64,000 nt of DNA from Variovorax sp. PCZ-1 (GTDB lineage Bacteria; Pseudomonadota; Gammaproteobacteria; Burkholderiales; Burkholderiaceae_C): NCBI RefSeq assembly GCF_018413605.1, contig NZ_JAHCDN010000004.1, positions 124,001-188,000 of the forward strand. The letters are read 5' to 3'. A program made the translations under genes and the position numbers. The notes below the pieces were generated by a model, which made no database searches, was not told the origin of the DNA, and worked only from the letters and a program-made list of their open reading frames with translations. Below, piece after piece: positions 34,491-43,259 of the stretch; position 1 is the stretch's first letter, and the number at the start of each line of letters is the position of its first letter.

Positions 34491-35522
34491 ATGGCAGTTG
34501 AAATCACATACACCCAAGCACTAGCGCTGTACCGCATGATGCAGCGTATTCGTGCTTTTGAGGCTGCAGCCGAAGAAGCCAGCCAGGGCGGTGTCAGTGC
34601 TTATGGCAAAGAGGCTACGGGTGCGGCTGCGGTGCGCGGGCCTTTGCATTTATCGACGGGGCAAGAGGCTGTGCCCACAGGTGTGTGCGCGCATTTGCGG
34701 CCGGATGACTACATCACCTCCACCCATCGCGGCCATGGCCACACCTTGGCCAAAGGTGCATCGCTTGAGAAGATGATGCATGAGCTCTTTGGCAAAGCCA
34801 CGGGCTTCAATGGCGGCAAAGGCGGCTCGATGCATATTGCCGATTTCTCCGTTGGCATGCTGGGCGCAAATGGTGTGGTGGCCGCTGGCCTGCCGATTGC
34901 CGTGGGTGCTGCGCACGCACAGAAGCTCCAAAAGCGCGATGCCATCACGGCCTGCTTCTTTGGCGATGGCGCGATCAATCGCGGGCCTTTTTCGGAAGCG
35001 CTCAATTGGGCGCGCGTCTTCAATCTCAATATTCTTTTCGTCTGTGAAGACAACCGCTGGAGCGCCACAACAGCCACCGCGCCGATGACGGGCGGGCAAG
35101 GCGCATCTGCTCGTGCGGAAAGCTTTGACATTCCCGCCATCAAGGTAGATGGCAATGATGTTGTTCAAGTGCATGATGCCGCCAAGCACCTCGTGAGCCA
35201 AGTGCGCAGTGATGGCGGGCCTCGCCTGCTGCATGCGATTACTTATCGCGTCAAAGGCCATGTGTCGGTTGATCCCGCGAAGTATCGTGATCCGGCAAAG
35301 CATGCGCGCATGCTGCAAAACGATCCTTTGGAGCGATTTGAGAACTATATTTCAAAGCATTTTGGTCATATCGCCGGCATAGAATCTGCGCTGAATGCTA
35401 TTAAAAATGAAGTGGATGCAGAAGTGCAAACTGCCGTGACTTCAGCCCGCGCAGCGCCTTGGCCAGACAAATCGGCCGCCTACACCGATGTGCAAAGCAC
35501 CGGAGCGGGGCAGTGGCGATGA
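34491..35522 (+). CDS. Thiamine-diphosphate dehydrogenase E1 component, alpha subunit (AcoA-like)
   Basis: 343 residues. The TPP motif GDGAINRGPFSEALNWARVF, ending about 10 residues later in CEDN, lies near residue 165. STHRGHGHTLAKGASLEKMM and YRVKGHVSVDPAKYRDPAK are the usual alpha-subunit segments. Relatives are the acetoin dehydrogenase and pyruvate/branched-chain 2-oxo acid dehydrogenase alpha subunits. Its stop overlaps the beta-subunit start by 4 bp. No E2 or E3 gene is in the unit. Near the C-terminus, residues of HIAGIESALNAIKNE come from an R1 element read in reverse orientation. Confidence 0.92.
   Translation: MAVEITYTQALALYRMMQRIRAFEAAAEEASQGGVSAYGKEATGAAAVRGPLHLSTGQEAVPTGVCAHLRPDDYITSTHRGHGHTLAKGASLEKMMHELFGKATGFNGGKGGSMHIADFSVGMLGANGVVAAGLPIAVGAAHAQKLQKRDAITACFFGDGAINRGPFSEALNWARVFNLNILFVCEDNRWSATTATAPMTGGQGASARAESFDIPAIKVDGNDVVQVHDAAKHLVSQVRSDGGPRLLHAITYRVKGHVSVDPAKYRDPAKHARMLQNDPLERFENYISKHFGHIAGIESALNAIKNEVDAEVQTAVTSARAAPWPDKSAAYTDVQSTGAGQWR
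35349..35405 (-). repeat. R1 element, copy 11, translated within the E1 alpha gene
   Basis: CAAAGCATTTTGGTCATATC, then GCCGGCATAGAATCTGCGCT, then GAATGCTATTAAAAATG: reverse orientation and close to consensus. It is read in frame as GHIAGIESALNAIKN near the C-terminus. Confidence 0.82.
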
Positions 35523-36496
35523 GCAGCATTCAAACACTGAGCTACGCGCAAGCTGCCGTGCAAGCCATGCGCCTCGAGATGCAGCAAGATGCGCGCGTGA
35601 TCGTATTGGGCGAAGATGTGGGGCGCGGCGGTATCTTTGGCCAATATGCGGGGCTGCAAGCTGAGTTTGGCGCGCAGCGTGTGATCGATACGCCGATTTC
35701 TGAAGCCGCGATTGCAGGCGCAGGCGTGGGCATGGCGCTCGCGGGCATGCGGCCTGTGGTGGAGATGCGGGTGGTGGATTTCGCGCTCTGCGGCATGGAT
35801 GAAATCATCAACCAAGCCGCGAAGAATCGCTATATGTTTGGCGGGCAAGGCCGCGTGCCTGTGCTGCTGCGCATGCCGATTGGCATTTGGGATGCGAGCG
35901 CCGCGCAGCACACGCAAAGCTTGGAGGCTTGGTTTGCGCATATTCCCGGCCTTGTGGTGGTCTGCCCCAGCAGCGCGCAAGACAATTTCAGCTTGCTGCG
36001 CGCAGCCATACAAAGCGGTGATCCTGTGATTTACATGGAGCACAAAACGCTTTGGGGGCAAACGCAGGATGTGGATACCGCGCTTGAGATTCCGCTAGGG
36101 CAAGCGAATGTGCTTCGCCACGGTGAACACCTCACGATGGTGAGCTGGAGCAAACAGGTGGGCGTGTGTGCGCAAGCAGCGGATCAGTTGGCTGCGCTCG
36201 GTGTGCTTGTGGAGCTGATTGATCTGCGTACGATCTGGCCTTGGGATCGTGCCACCGTTTTGCAGTCGTGCGCCAAAACAAACAACCTTCTCGTGGTGCA
36301 TGAGGCGATTCAAGCGGCAGGCTTTGGCGCAGAAATCGTGGCCACTGCCGCAGAAGAAACTGGCTGCAAAGTCAAACGCTTGGGCGCACCGCGCATTCCT
36401 GTGGGCTATTCGAATGTGCTTGAGCTTGAGGCACGTGTGAACGCGGAGCAGATCGTTCAGGCTGCGCAGCAACTTATCCAAAAGGCAAGCGCCTGA
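35519..36496 (+). CDS. Thiamine-diphosphate dehydrogenase E1 component, beta subunit (AcoB-like)
   Basis: 325 residues from the ATG that overlaps the alpha-subunit stop (ATGA). Family phrases are VIVLGEDVGRGGIFGQYAGL, DTPISEAAIAGAGVGMALAG, MRPVVEMRVVDFALCGMDEI with INQAAKNRYMFGGQ, and the C-terminal RLGAPRIPVGYSNVLELEAR. It pairs with the alpha subunit to decarboxylate a 2-oxo acid or cleave acetoin. The stop overlaps the DctQ start (TGATG), so the enzyme and the transporter are made together. That suggests the transporter brings in the 2-oxo acid or its precursor. Confidence 0.92.
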   Translation: MSSIQTLSYAQAAVQAMRLEMQQDARVIVLGEDVGRGGIFGQYAGLQAEFGAQRVIDTPISEAAIAGAGVGMALAGMRPVVEMRVVDFALCGMDEIINQAAKNRYMFGGQGRVPVLLRMPIGIWDASAAQHTQSLEAWFAHIPGLVVVCPSSAQDNFSLLRAAIQSGDPVIYMEHKTLWGQTQDVDTALEIPLGQANVLRHGEHLTMVSWSKQVGVCAQAADQLAALGVLVELIDLRTIWPWDRATVLQSCAKTNNLLVVHEAIQAAGFGAEIVATAAEETGCKVKRLGAPRIPVGYSNVLELEARVNAEQIVQAAQQLIQKASA

Positions 36497-36978
36497 TGAA
36501 GCAAGCCTTGCGCGAACTCGAAGGCCACATCGCCGTGGCTTGCATGGCGCTGCTGGTCGTGATCACCTTGCTCAATGTGCTGGTGCGTTATTTCACCGAT
36601 CAATCCTTTGCATGGACAGAAGAAATCTCGGTCTTCCTCATGGGCTTGATGTGCTTTGCTGGCGCGGCCAGTGTCGCGGGGCGTGATCAGCATATTCGCA
36701 TTGAGTTTTTCTACGATGGCGGCTCAGCTTCGCGCCAACGCTCGCTCAAAATCTTTTCAAGCGCAGTGAGCGTCGTGTTCTTCCTCGTACTCTCTTACCT
36801 CTTCACGCGGCTCACCATGGATGAGATCAAGTACGAGGAAACCAGCATGGGGCTTGGTATACCGCGCTGGTGGTACAGCGTTTGGCTGCCGCCGCTTTGT
36901 ATGGCGATTGCACTGCGCACGCTCTGGTGGGGCTTGAAGGTGGCGCGTGTGCCCTTGGTGACTGAGGATAAGGCATGA
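36496..36978 (+). CDS. TRAP transporter small membrane subunit (DctQ-like)
   Basis: 160 residues, four hydrophobic helices. The DctQ pattern is clear: an N-terminal LVVITLLNVLVRYFTDQSFA with WTEEISVFLMGLMCFAGAAS, and GLGIPRWWYSVWLPPLCMAI near the C-terminus. It links the periplasmic receptor to the large permease in sodium-coupled uptake. The ORF overlaps both neighbours by a few bases. Confidence 0.93.
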   Translation: MKQALRELEGHIAVACMALLVVITLLNVLVRYFTDQSFAWTEEISVFLMGLMCFAGAASVAGRDQHIRIEFFYDGGSASRQRSLKIFSSAVSVVFFLVLSYLFTRLTMDEIKYEETSMGLGIPRWWYSVWLPPLCMAIALRTLWWGLKVARVPLVTEDKA

Positions 36979-38273
36979 CAGGCATCGTCCTCTTTGGCCT
37001 CTTCATCGTGCTGATGCTGTTTGGCGTGCCGATTGGTGTATCGCTCGGCGTGGGTGGGCTGGTAGCGATTGCGATGGCGAATAGCGATGCACCATTGTGG
37101 GGCTTGCTCGCCGCGCCGCAAAACGCTTACACCAGCATCGCCAAATATCCGCTGCTTGCGCTGCCAATGTTTGTATTGGTTGGCTCGATTTTTGACCGCT
37201 CGGGCGTAGCGCAGCGTATGGTCACGTTTGCGCAGGCTTGCGTGGGGCGCTCGCCGGGCATGCTGCCTGTCGTTGCCATTCTTGTGGCGATGGTACTCGG
37301 CGGCATCAGCGGCTCGGGGCCTGCCAATGCTGCCGCAGTGGGCGGTGTGATGATCGCGGCCATGTCTCGAGCGGGCTATCCAGCGCCGTTCTCAGCAAGC
37401 ATCGTGGGCGGCGCAGCAGCCACAGATATTTTGATTCCGCCGTCACTCGCCTTCGTGGTTTATAGCGTGAATGTACCCGGTGCATCCGTGCCCGCGCTGT
37501 TCGCTGCGGGCATGATTCCCGGCATCCTAGCGGGGCTAGCGCTGATGATCCCAGCGATCTTGCTCTCTCGCTATCACGGCTTTGGCAAGCTGGAGAAAGA
37601 TTTACCACGCCCGCCGTTTTGGCATTCGCTGCGCGAGGCATCTTGGGGGCTGGCCGCGCCTGTGCTGATTTTGGGCGGCATGCGCGTAGGGTGGTTCACG
37701 CCCACAGAAGCGGCCGTGGTCGCCGTGGTCTATGGTCTGCTGGTGGGCTTGGTGATTCATCGCACGATCAGGCTCTCTGATCTTTACAGCATCTTCCGCG
37801 AAGCTGCGGAGATCTCAGCCATCATCATGATCGTGATGGCGCTGGCGGGCATCTTTGCCTACAGCGTGAACACACTAGGCTTGATCGATCCGGTAGTGCA
37901 ATGGATCAAGGCATCGGGCTTGGGCAGTACGGGTGCATTGATTGCAGTCATGGTGGTACTGCTGTTTGTTGGCATGGTGTTAGATGGCGTGTCGATCTTC
38001 CTGATCTTCTTGCCGCTTCTCGTGCCGCTCATGCTAGCTTTTGGTTGGGACGCAGTGTGGTTTGGCGTGCTGCTCACGATGATGGTCGCCATCGGCCAAT
38101 TCACACCGCCTATGGCTGTGAATCTGCTGGTGGCCTGCAAAATGGCGCAGGTTCGTATTGAGCAGACTGTGCCTTATGTGATGTGGCTGGTGTTGAGTTT
38201 CTTGCTGGCGACTGCAGCAGTGGCCGTGTGGCCCGAGTTGGCTTTGTGGTTGCCCCGTTCATTGGGGTATTGA
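36975..38273 (+). CDS. TRAP transporter large permease (DctM-like)
   Basis: 432 residues, about twelve hydrophobic segments. DctM phrases include LFIVLMLFGVPIGVSLGVGG, YPLLALPMFVLVGSIFDRSG, GISGSGPANAAAVGGVMIAA and the C-terminal VAIGQFTPPMAVNLLVACKM. It is the ion-coupled transport subunit. The start overlaps dctQ by 4 bp. Confidence 0.95.
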   Translation: MTGIVLFGLFIVLMLFGVPIGVSLGVGGLVAIAMANSDAPLWGLLAAPQNAYTSIAKYPLLALPMFVLVGSIFDRSGVAQRMVTFAQACVGRSPGMLPVVAILVAMVLGGISGSGPANAAAVGGVMIAAMSRAGYPAPFSASIVGGAAATDILIPPSLAFVVYSVNVPGASVPALFAAGMIPGILAGLALMIPAILLSRYHGFGKLEKDLPRPPFWHSLREASWGLAAPVLILGGMRVGWFTPTEAAVVAVVYGLLVGLVIHRTIRLSDLYSIFREAAEISAIIMIVMALAGIFAYSVNTLGLIDPVVQWIKASGLGSTGALIAVMVVLLFVGMVLDGVSIFLIFLPLLVPLMLAFGWDAVWFGVLLTMMVAIGQFTPPMAVNLLVACKMAQVRIEQTVPYVMWLVLSFLLATAAVAVWPELALWLPRSLGY

Positions 38274-38298
38274 TTTTTCTTTCATGAAGGAGACTGTG

Positions 38299-39336
38299 AT
38301 GATTAAGCGTCGTTCTATTCTGTCTGTGGCGGCCAAATCGGCTGCTGTGCTGTCGGTGGGCACACCGACTTACCTTTTTGCGCAAAACGCCTACAAAGCG
38401 GAATATAAGATGTCCACTGTGGTGCCGCCAGCCTTTGCATGGGGCAAGGGCGGTGAGATTTTCGCCAACCTCGTGCGCGAGCGCACCAGTGGCCGTATAA
38501 ATATCAAGCAATACCCTGGCTCATCGCTGGTACAAGGCGATCAAACTCGTGAGTTCTCGGCCATGCGCCAGGGCATCATCGACGTGCTCTGCGGCGCACC
38601 GGTGAACTGGAGCGGTACCGTACGTGAACTCTCGCCCTTCATCCTGCCCTTCTTGATTCCTGATCACAAAGCCTGGGATCGTGTGATGGCTTCGCCTGTG
38701 ATTACAGGTGAATACTTTGATCTGGTACGCAAAGCAGGCGCAGAGCCGCTGGCGATTGGTGAAACGGGTTATCGCCAGATCAGCAACAGCCAGCGCCCGA
38801 TTCTCAAGCCTGATGATATGAAGGGCCTGAAGATTCGCGTGGTCGGCAGCCCGATGTATGGCGACGTGATGACGAGCATGGGCGCGAATCCCACCTTCAT
38901 GAGCTGGGCAGATGCTCAGCCCGCGCTGGCATCCAAGGCGGTAGATGGGCAAGAGAACCCTCTGGAGGTGTTCCTCGCTGCCAAAGTACACAACCTCGGT
39001 CAAAAGTTTGTCACCAAATGGAATTATTCCAACGATATTTTGCTGTTTGCGATCGCCAATCCTGTGTGGTCCAGCTGGAGCGCGCAAGATCAGAAGATCG
39101 TGCGTGAGGCAGGCGTTGATGCGGCCAAGCAGCAAACACAGCTGGCGCGTGATTTGTTTAACAGCGATGTGGAAAAAGTTCGCGCTGTGGGCGTGAATGT
39201 GCATGTACCCACACCTGCTGAAATGAACGAATGGCAAATCGCGGCTCGCCGCGTGTATGCTCGCTGGAAAGCTCAGATCAATCCGAATTTGATCAGCAAA
39301 ATTGAAGCGATCGTCGATGCCAGCCGCAAAGCCTGA
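38299..39336 (+). CDS. TRAP transporter periplasmic receptor (DctP-like)
   Basis: 345 residues from the ATG with AAGGAG 8 nt upstream; another ATG 15 bp earlier overlaps that site. The signal peptide MIKRRSILSVAAKSAAVLSV carries twin arginines and may use the Tat route. DctP elements are GEIFANLVRERTSGRINIKQ, the ligand Arg region GLKIRVVGSPMYGDVMTSMG, and ANPTFMSWADAQPALASKAV with DGQENPLEVFLAAK. TRAP receptors usually bind carboxylates through that Arg. The last codons overlap the marR-type start. Confidence 0.94.
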   Translation: MIKRRSILSVAAKSAAVLSVGTPTYLFAQNAYKAEYKMSTVVPPAFAWGKGGEIFANLVRERTSGRINIKQYPGSSLVQGDQTREFSAMRQGIIDVLCGAPVNWSGTVRELSPFILPFLIPDHKAWDRVMASPVITGEYFDLVRKAGAEPLAIGETGYRQISNSQRPILKPDDMKGLKIRVVGSPMYGDVMTSMGANPTFMSWADAQPALASKAVDGQENPLEVFLAAKVHNLGQKFVTKWNYSNDILLFAIANPVWSSWSAQDQKIVREAGVDAAKQQTQLARDLFNSDVEKVRAVGVNVHVPTPAEMNEWQIAARRVYARWKAQINPNLISKIEAIVDASRKA

Positions 39337-39784
39337 TAACCCAAAAACTTCTCTCCACCCTCGCCTGCCAGTTGACAGCTCGGTTTTCTTCAAGCTCGTG
39401 AGGGTGGTCAATCTCACGGCTCGACCTTTTCATGAAGGAGTTAGTCGTGAACACCATCTCTCGCTTAACGATTGGCGGGTCATGGTGGTGCTGGCTTCGC
39501 ATGCGCAATTGGCGGCTACCGAAGTAGCGGATTTTTGTGGACTCGACAAAATGTCTGTGAGCCGCGCAATTGCTGCGCTGGCCAAAGCGGGGCGTATTGT
39601 GAAGGCGCCAGATACACAAGATCAGCGCCGCACCTTACTCTCGCTCAGTCCGTCAGGTAAACGGCTTTACAGCAAGATCGGCACACGCGCCATGAAACGC
39701 GAGGCTGAGCTATTCGCTGATTTCGGTCAGCAAGATTTGCAACGACTGGATGCCCTGCTCGATCAGTTATTAGAAGCGCTCTAG
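39317..39784 (+). CDS. MarR family transcriptional regulator
   Basis: 155 residues from the ATG at 39317, which overlaps the end of the TRAP receptor gene by 20 bp; a TTG five codons earlier is the alternative. The winged helix-turn-helix LAATEVADFCGLDKMSVSRA with wing DTQDQRRTLLSLSPSGKRLY is typical MarR. Its place at the end of the dehydrogenase/TRAP unit suggests it responds to the transported compound. The palindromes at 34469-34482 and 40561-40574, one upstream of each neighbouring unit, are its likely sites. It overlaps the convergent cupin gene by 4 bp. Confidence 0.9.
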   Translation: MPAAKPDNPKTSLHPRLPVDSSVFFKLVRVVNLTARPFHEGVSREHHLSLNDWRVMVVLASHAQLAATEVADFCGLDKMSVSRAIAALAKAGRIVKAPDTQDQRRTLLSLSPSGKRLYSKIGTRAMKREAELFADFGQQDLQRLDALLDQLLEAL

Positions 39785-40551
39785 TAGCCCAGCAGTGCGT
39801 CAGGTGCACCGATAGGTGGTGCTTCTGCCCACACCAATAGCTGTGCGCCAAAAGGGCTGTTGATCGTGACGTTAGCCTGTGCTTCGCACACAACAAAACA
39901 GTTGGCATGCGCGACTTGCTCGTTGATCAGGAGATTACCGCCACGCACCCAAAATTCTGTGAGCGCGCTGACTCGAAAACTGAAACTTGTACCTGGGCGA
40001 ATATTCAGTTGCTGCATACGGTGGTTACTAGCCGTACCTGCGTAGTCAAAAATCATTTGACGGCTAACGCCCTCGATACCTGTGGCCTGCACAGCGAGCT
40101 CATCCACACGCACATTGATTTCAGGTGGCACTTCAGGAGCAGGATTTTGAAATTCTGCGCTGTAGGAGCCCGTATGCACGCCACTGATGGCGCTGTTGGG
40201 CGGATAAGAAACGCGTCCCTCCAAGCGTGACACCAAAACGGTACGCTGATATGCAATCGCATCATGCGTTGCGCCACACAAGTTGATGCCAGCTTGGTGC
40301 AAACCGATGCTGCCGTGATAATCAGATAAACCACCGTTTATCACAAAACTTGTTGCTACGCCCTGATGCTGATGCAAACCACTACGAGTATCCGCATCAA
40401 ATCTGACTAGCCCCAAGAACTGTCCTTGAGCATCATCGTTTCGAACAGGCTTGAGCAGCAAACCCGGATTGGATGTGACCTGCCAAGGCACAGCATTCAT
40501 ATCAAAGATGGAAACTTGCGCTTTCGCTACTGTGGTGTATAGAGCTTGCAT
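39781..40551 (-). CDS. Cupin domain protein (ChrR-like double cupin)
   Basis: 256 residues from an ATG 9 bp downstream of a palindromic operator; a 60-codon upstream extension would read through that operator and is rejected. The first cupin shows LVRFDADTRSGLHQHQGVAT followed by SFVINGGLSDYHG, with the two metal-binding His and a C-terminal G-x-x-x-D-x-x-G of ChrR-type cupins. A second, weaker barrel follows (NIRPGTSFSFRVSALTEFWV with RGGNLLIN). Related proteins include dioxygenases and small-molecule sensors. The function is unknown; shared operator sequence ties it to the dehydrogenase/TRAP unit. Confidence 0.72.
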   Translation of the reverse strand: MQALYTTVAKAQVSIFDMNAVPWQVTSNPGLLLKPVRNDDAQGQFLGLVRFDADTRSGLHQHQGVATSFVINGGLSDYHGSIGLHQAGINLCGATHDAIAYQRTVLVSRLEGRVSYPPNSAISGVHTGSYSAEFQNPAPEVPPEINVRVDELAVQATGIEGVSRQMIFDYAGTASNHRMQQLNIRPGTSFSFRVSALTEFWVRGGNLLINEQVAHANCFVVCEAQANVTINSPFGAQLLVWAEAPPIGAPDALLGY

Positions 40552-40560
40552 ACCGATATC

Positions 40561-40574
40561 GTAACGAACGTTAC
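40561..40574. promoter_or_regulatory. Palindromic operator upstream of the cupin gene
   Basis: GTAACGAACGTTAC differs from the site at 34469-34482 only in the centre (AA in place of AT and one flanking base). It lies 10 bp before the cupin start and 83 bp before the divergent gene at 40657. Confidence 0.6.
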
Positions 40575-40656
40575 GACCCTTGTGTTTCGGGTATTCCAGT
40601 AGAAAGCTGGGGTGTTTACTGATGTGCGGCAAGCTAAGCAGAGCCACACTTAGCTC

Positions 40657-41052
40657 ATGCTGCGAATTGTTGACTCCATCACACAACTCAGCCCAAATGA
40701 TGCAGGATGCATCGCTGTGAGCGGCTCTCATGGCGGGATGAGTTCGGCTGGCTTTGCGGCCGCAGCACGGCCATTGCTGAGCATCTTTAATGATGCTGGC
40801 ATTGGCAAAGATGGTGCAGGTGTTTCAGGCCTGGCTTGGCTGCAAACTCAGGGCTTGGCCGCTTGCGCTGTAGCACATACGAGCGCGTGCATTGGCGCGG
40901 CGCAAAGCACTTTGGATGAGGGTGTCATCAGCCATGCCAACGATCTAGCGGTTGAGCTGGGTGTCCGCCTAGGGCAAACCTGTAAGCAGGCCATCGCACA
41001 TTTACCGCACACTGGCAACACTTCCACCAAGAACCATGGAGACAAGCGATGA
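40657..41052 (+). CDS. Conserved protein of unknown function (SGSHGG family)
   Basis: 131 residues with no signal peptide or membrane segment. I recognise the pattern from uncharacterised betaproteobacterial proteins: [20 protein letters not shown] with GG following, [19 protein letters not shown], and [20 protein letters not shown] with EGVISHAN. The glycine-rich turn and the paired His/Ser suggest an active or ligand site, but no function can be assigned. Its stop overlaps the start of a Bug gene (ATGA), so it is produced together with a periplasmic binding protein, and it is divergent from the cupin gene. Confidence 0.72.
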   Translation: MLRIVDSITQLSPNDAGCIAVSGSHGGMSSAGFAAAARPLLSIFNDAGIGKDGAGVSGLAWLQTQGLAACAVAHTSACIGAAQSTLDEGVISHANDLAVELGVRLGQTCKQAIAHLPHTGNTSTKNHGDKR

Positions 41053-42101
41053 GCTCATTTTTTCAATCTTTTTTTGAACAAAAACAGCCTATAGCCGGCA
41101 TTGATACTGCGCGACGTGCTAGTATTTTTATAGCAATGACTGGAGCAGCTCTAATCGGCTCGCAGAGCGCAGCGTATGCACAGGCGTGGCCTAGCAAGCC
41201 GGTGCGTATCGTCGTGCCCTTTGCTGCAGGCGGCACGACCGACATCCTCGCGCGTGCAATTGCGCCCGAGTTGCAAAAAGCGTTTGGGCAATCTTTCATC
41301 GTCGAAAACCGTGCAGGCGCGGGTGGCAATCTGGGCACGGAAGTGGTGGCCAAGAGCAACGACGGCCATACGATTTTGATGGGCACGGTGGGCACACAAG
41401 CCATCAACAAAGCGCTTTATCCCACGCTTGCTTTTGATCCTGTGAAAGATTTTGCGCCCATCACTGTGGTGGCCTATGTGCCTAATGTGATGGTGATGAA
41501 TGCGGACAAAGCTCGCTCCCTCAATATCAACTCTGTGCCCGATTTCATCCGCTACGCTCAAGCGAATCCCGGCAAACTGAACATGGCCTCCAGCGGCAAC
41601 GGCACCTCGATCCATCTTGCCGGCGAGCTTTTCAAAAGCATGAGCGGTACTTTCATGGTGCATTTTCCGTATCGCGGCTCAGGCCCGGCATTGCTGGATA
41701 TGGTGAGCGGCAACATGGATGTGATGTTTGACAACTTGCCTTCCGCTCTACCGCAAATCAAGGCGGGCAAACTCAAAGCGCTGGCTGTCACCAGCAGCGC
41801 GCGCTCCAGCGCCTTGCCTGATGCTCCCACGGTCAGTGAAGCCGGCGGTGCAATGATGCGAGGCTTTGAAGCCAGCAGTTGGTTTGGCCTGCTCGCCCCA
41901 GCGTCCATGCCTGCCGCTCAAGTGCAGCGCTTGCAGCAGGAGACGGCGAAGGCTTTGGAGCGTCCAGAAGTGAAAGAAAGATTGGTTGCACAAGGCGCAT
42001 TGCCCGGTGGCAACAGCCCCGCAGATTTTGCCAAGCACATTGATGCGGAAATCGCCAAATGGGCGAAGGTGGTGAAGGTTTCAGGCGCTAAAGTGGACTG
42101 A
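41049..42101 (+). CDS. Bug/TctC-type periplasmic substrate-binding protein
   Basis: 350 residues. The mature part is a normal Bug protein: [60 protein letters not shown] and [20 protein letters not shown]. The N-terminus is unusual: about 20 residues ([13 protein letters not shown] onward) precede an R1-encoded stretch ([16 protein letters not shown]), then the hydrophobic [17 protein letters not shown]. The signal peptide may thus start late or be atypically long. The gene overlaps the stop of the unknown protein at 40657, so these two belong together. Confidence 0.92.
   Translation: MSSFFQSFFEQKQPIAGIDTARRASIFIAMTGAALIGSQSAAYAQAWPSKPVRIVVPFAAGGTTDILARAIAPELQKAFGQSFIVENRAGAGGNLGTEVVAKSNDGHTILMGTVGTQAINKALYPTLAFDPVKDFAPITVVAYVPNVMVMNADKARSLNINSVPDFIRYAQANPGKLNMASSGNGTSIHLAGELFKSMSGTFMVHFPYRGSGPALLDMVSGNMDVMFDNLPSALPQIKAGKLKALAVTSSARSSALPDAPTVSEAGGAMMRGFEASSWFGLLAPASMPAAQVQRLQQETAKALERPEVKERLVAQGALPGGNSPADFAKHIDAEIAKWAKVVKVSGAKVD
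41090..41136 (-). repeat. R1 element, copy 12, translated in the Bug signal peptide
   Basis: CTATAGCCGGCATTGATACT, then GCGCGACGTGCTAGTATTTT, then TATAGCA: reverse orientation, read as [16 protein letters not shown] just before the hydrophobic core. Confidence 0.78.
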
Positions 42102-42115
42102 ACCACCCCCACCCA

Positions 42116-42424
42116 TCAAACGCCCCAAGTGATCGGCGTTTCTTCTTTCAAGCTGCGTTCGATCAAGCTCACCAACGGCCAAGCACGGGTGCGCAAACTG
42201 ATGCGCTGGCGAACTGTGTCCTCGTCTTCATCCTCGGCATCGGCGGCGGCCTGCTCGTCTTGCGCAATCGCCGCTTGCAGCGCAGCTTTGGCAGCAAGCA
42301 TCTGTTCTGGCAACAGAATGCCTTGGGCTTGCGGGCCCTTGCCGATAATGCCCAGCACCTGACGGCCTGTGGGCTCGAGCATGATCACATCTGCGCCCGC
42401 CTTGGATTTGAATTTGTAGAGCAT
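42116..42424 (-). CDS. DUF1840 domain protein
   Basis: 102 residues. MLYKFKSKAGADVIMLEPTG, IIGKGPQAQGILLPEQMLAA and the C-terminal LRTRAWPLVSLIERSLKEE are the DUF1840 pattern. A stretch of acidic residues (DEQAAADAEDEDED) lies in the middle. The function is unknown; it is common in Burkholderiales. The start overlaps the stop of the upstream gene by one base, and 14 bp separate it from the convergent Bug gene. Confidence 0.9.
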   Translation of the reverse strand: MLYKFKSKAGADVIMLEPTGRQVLGIIGKGPQAQGILLPEQMLAAKAALQAAIAQDEQAAADAEDEDEDTVRQRISLRTRAWPLVSLIERSLKEETPITWGV

Positions 42425-43119
42425 CAGCGTTGGCCTTGATCTACAGCAGGCAAATCTTCGCTGAGCTTGAACGGGCGAGTGTTTGCAAAACCTGTGGCGG
42501 CTGATTCTGTGTTTAAAAAATCAGGGCTATGAACTGGCATGGTTTCGCTGAATCCTGAGCTTGGAGAAGGCAAAGTAGCGCTCGCATCCAAGCCGGTGAT
42601 CACTGATGGAAAGCTGGTTGAAATTGCCGCCAACTCATTGCGTAACCTGTCGTAGGCTACAGCGCGTGCTTTTACTTTTTCTGGCTTCCAACTATCGTTA
42701 CCAGAAAGCTCATCATGCGGGCATCCAGCATCGGGCAAGATGCGCCACAGCACTGCACGCACGGCGCGTGCCACATTCACATCGTCTTCGCGAATCCTCT
42801 TCAAAGCTTGCTGCTCAAAGGCGCTGGATTGCGCCCAGAGTTGCTCATCCCAAATACGCAAGCTCACCTGCAGCTGGAAATAGGCTTTCTCGTCGTCGGA
42901 GATCGTGACAACCTCATAACTCATCCAATTCGATGGAATACCAAACGCAGCGGCCGTGCGCACAGCCGCTGCGTGAACCAACTCGCGCGCAGCTCGCACA
43001 TTTTGCTGATCAGCGCTGATGGGCACAGGCTTGCCCTCAACATCATAAAAACCTGTGGAATGCGAAGGCGAGTCAAGATCACGCGGCGCATTGCTGAGGA
43101 ATCGATTGAGCCAGTTCAC
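42424..43119 (-). CDS. Protein of unknown function
   Basis: 231 residues from a GTG with AAGAG 8 nt upstream; a longer reading to 43170 is possible. It starts VNWLNRFLSNAPRD. No signal peptide or membrane helix is seen. The middle has an alpha/beta look (ELVHAAAVRTAAAFGIPSNW, and MSYEVVTISDDEKAYFQLQV); the last 60 residues are low complexity (TLPSPSSGFSETMPVHS). It is coupled to the DUF1840 gene by a one-base overlap, suggesting joint function. I do not recognise the family. Confidence 0.65.
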   Translation of the reverse strand: MNWLNRFLSNAPRDLDSPSHSTGFYDVEGKPVPISADQQNVRAARELVHAAAVRTAAAFGIPSNWMSYEVVTISDDEKAYFQLQVSLRIWDEQLWAQSSAFEQQALKRIREDDVNVARAVRAVLWRILPDAGCPHDELSGNDSWKPEKVKARAVAYDRLRNELAAISTSFPSVITGLDASATLPSPSSGFSETMPVHSPDFLNTESAATGFANTRPFKLSEDLPAVDQGQR

Positions 43120-43259
43120 TGTAAATACTCTTGAGTTGTTGATGTGCGAGTCATTGTAGTGATACGCCACCGTCTGTCAGCCCTTGAGCTGACGAGCGGA
43201 CACCTCGCTCACTTCAACAGCCATCCCCGCACCCCAAATCAGCTTGCTCTGCGGGTTAT

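Noticed and set aside
40552-40731. 60-codon N-terminal extension of the cupin gene
   Set aside because: It would read through the palindromic operator and has no conserved residues; the ATG at 40551 fits the cupin start.
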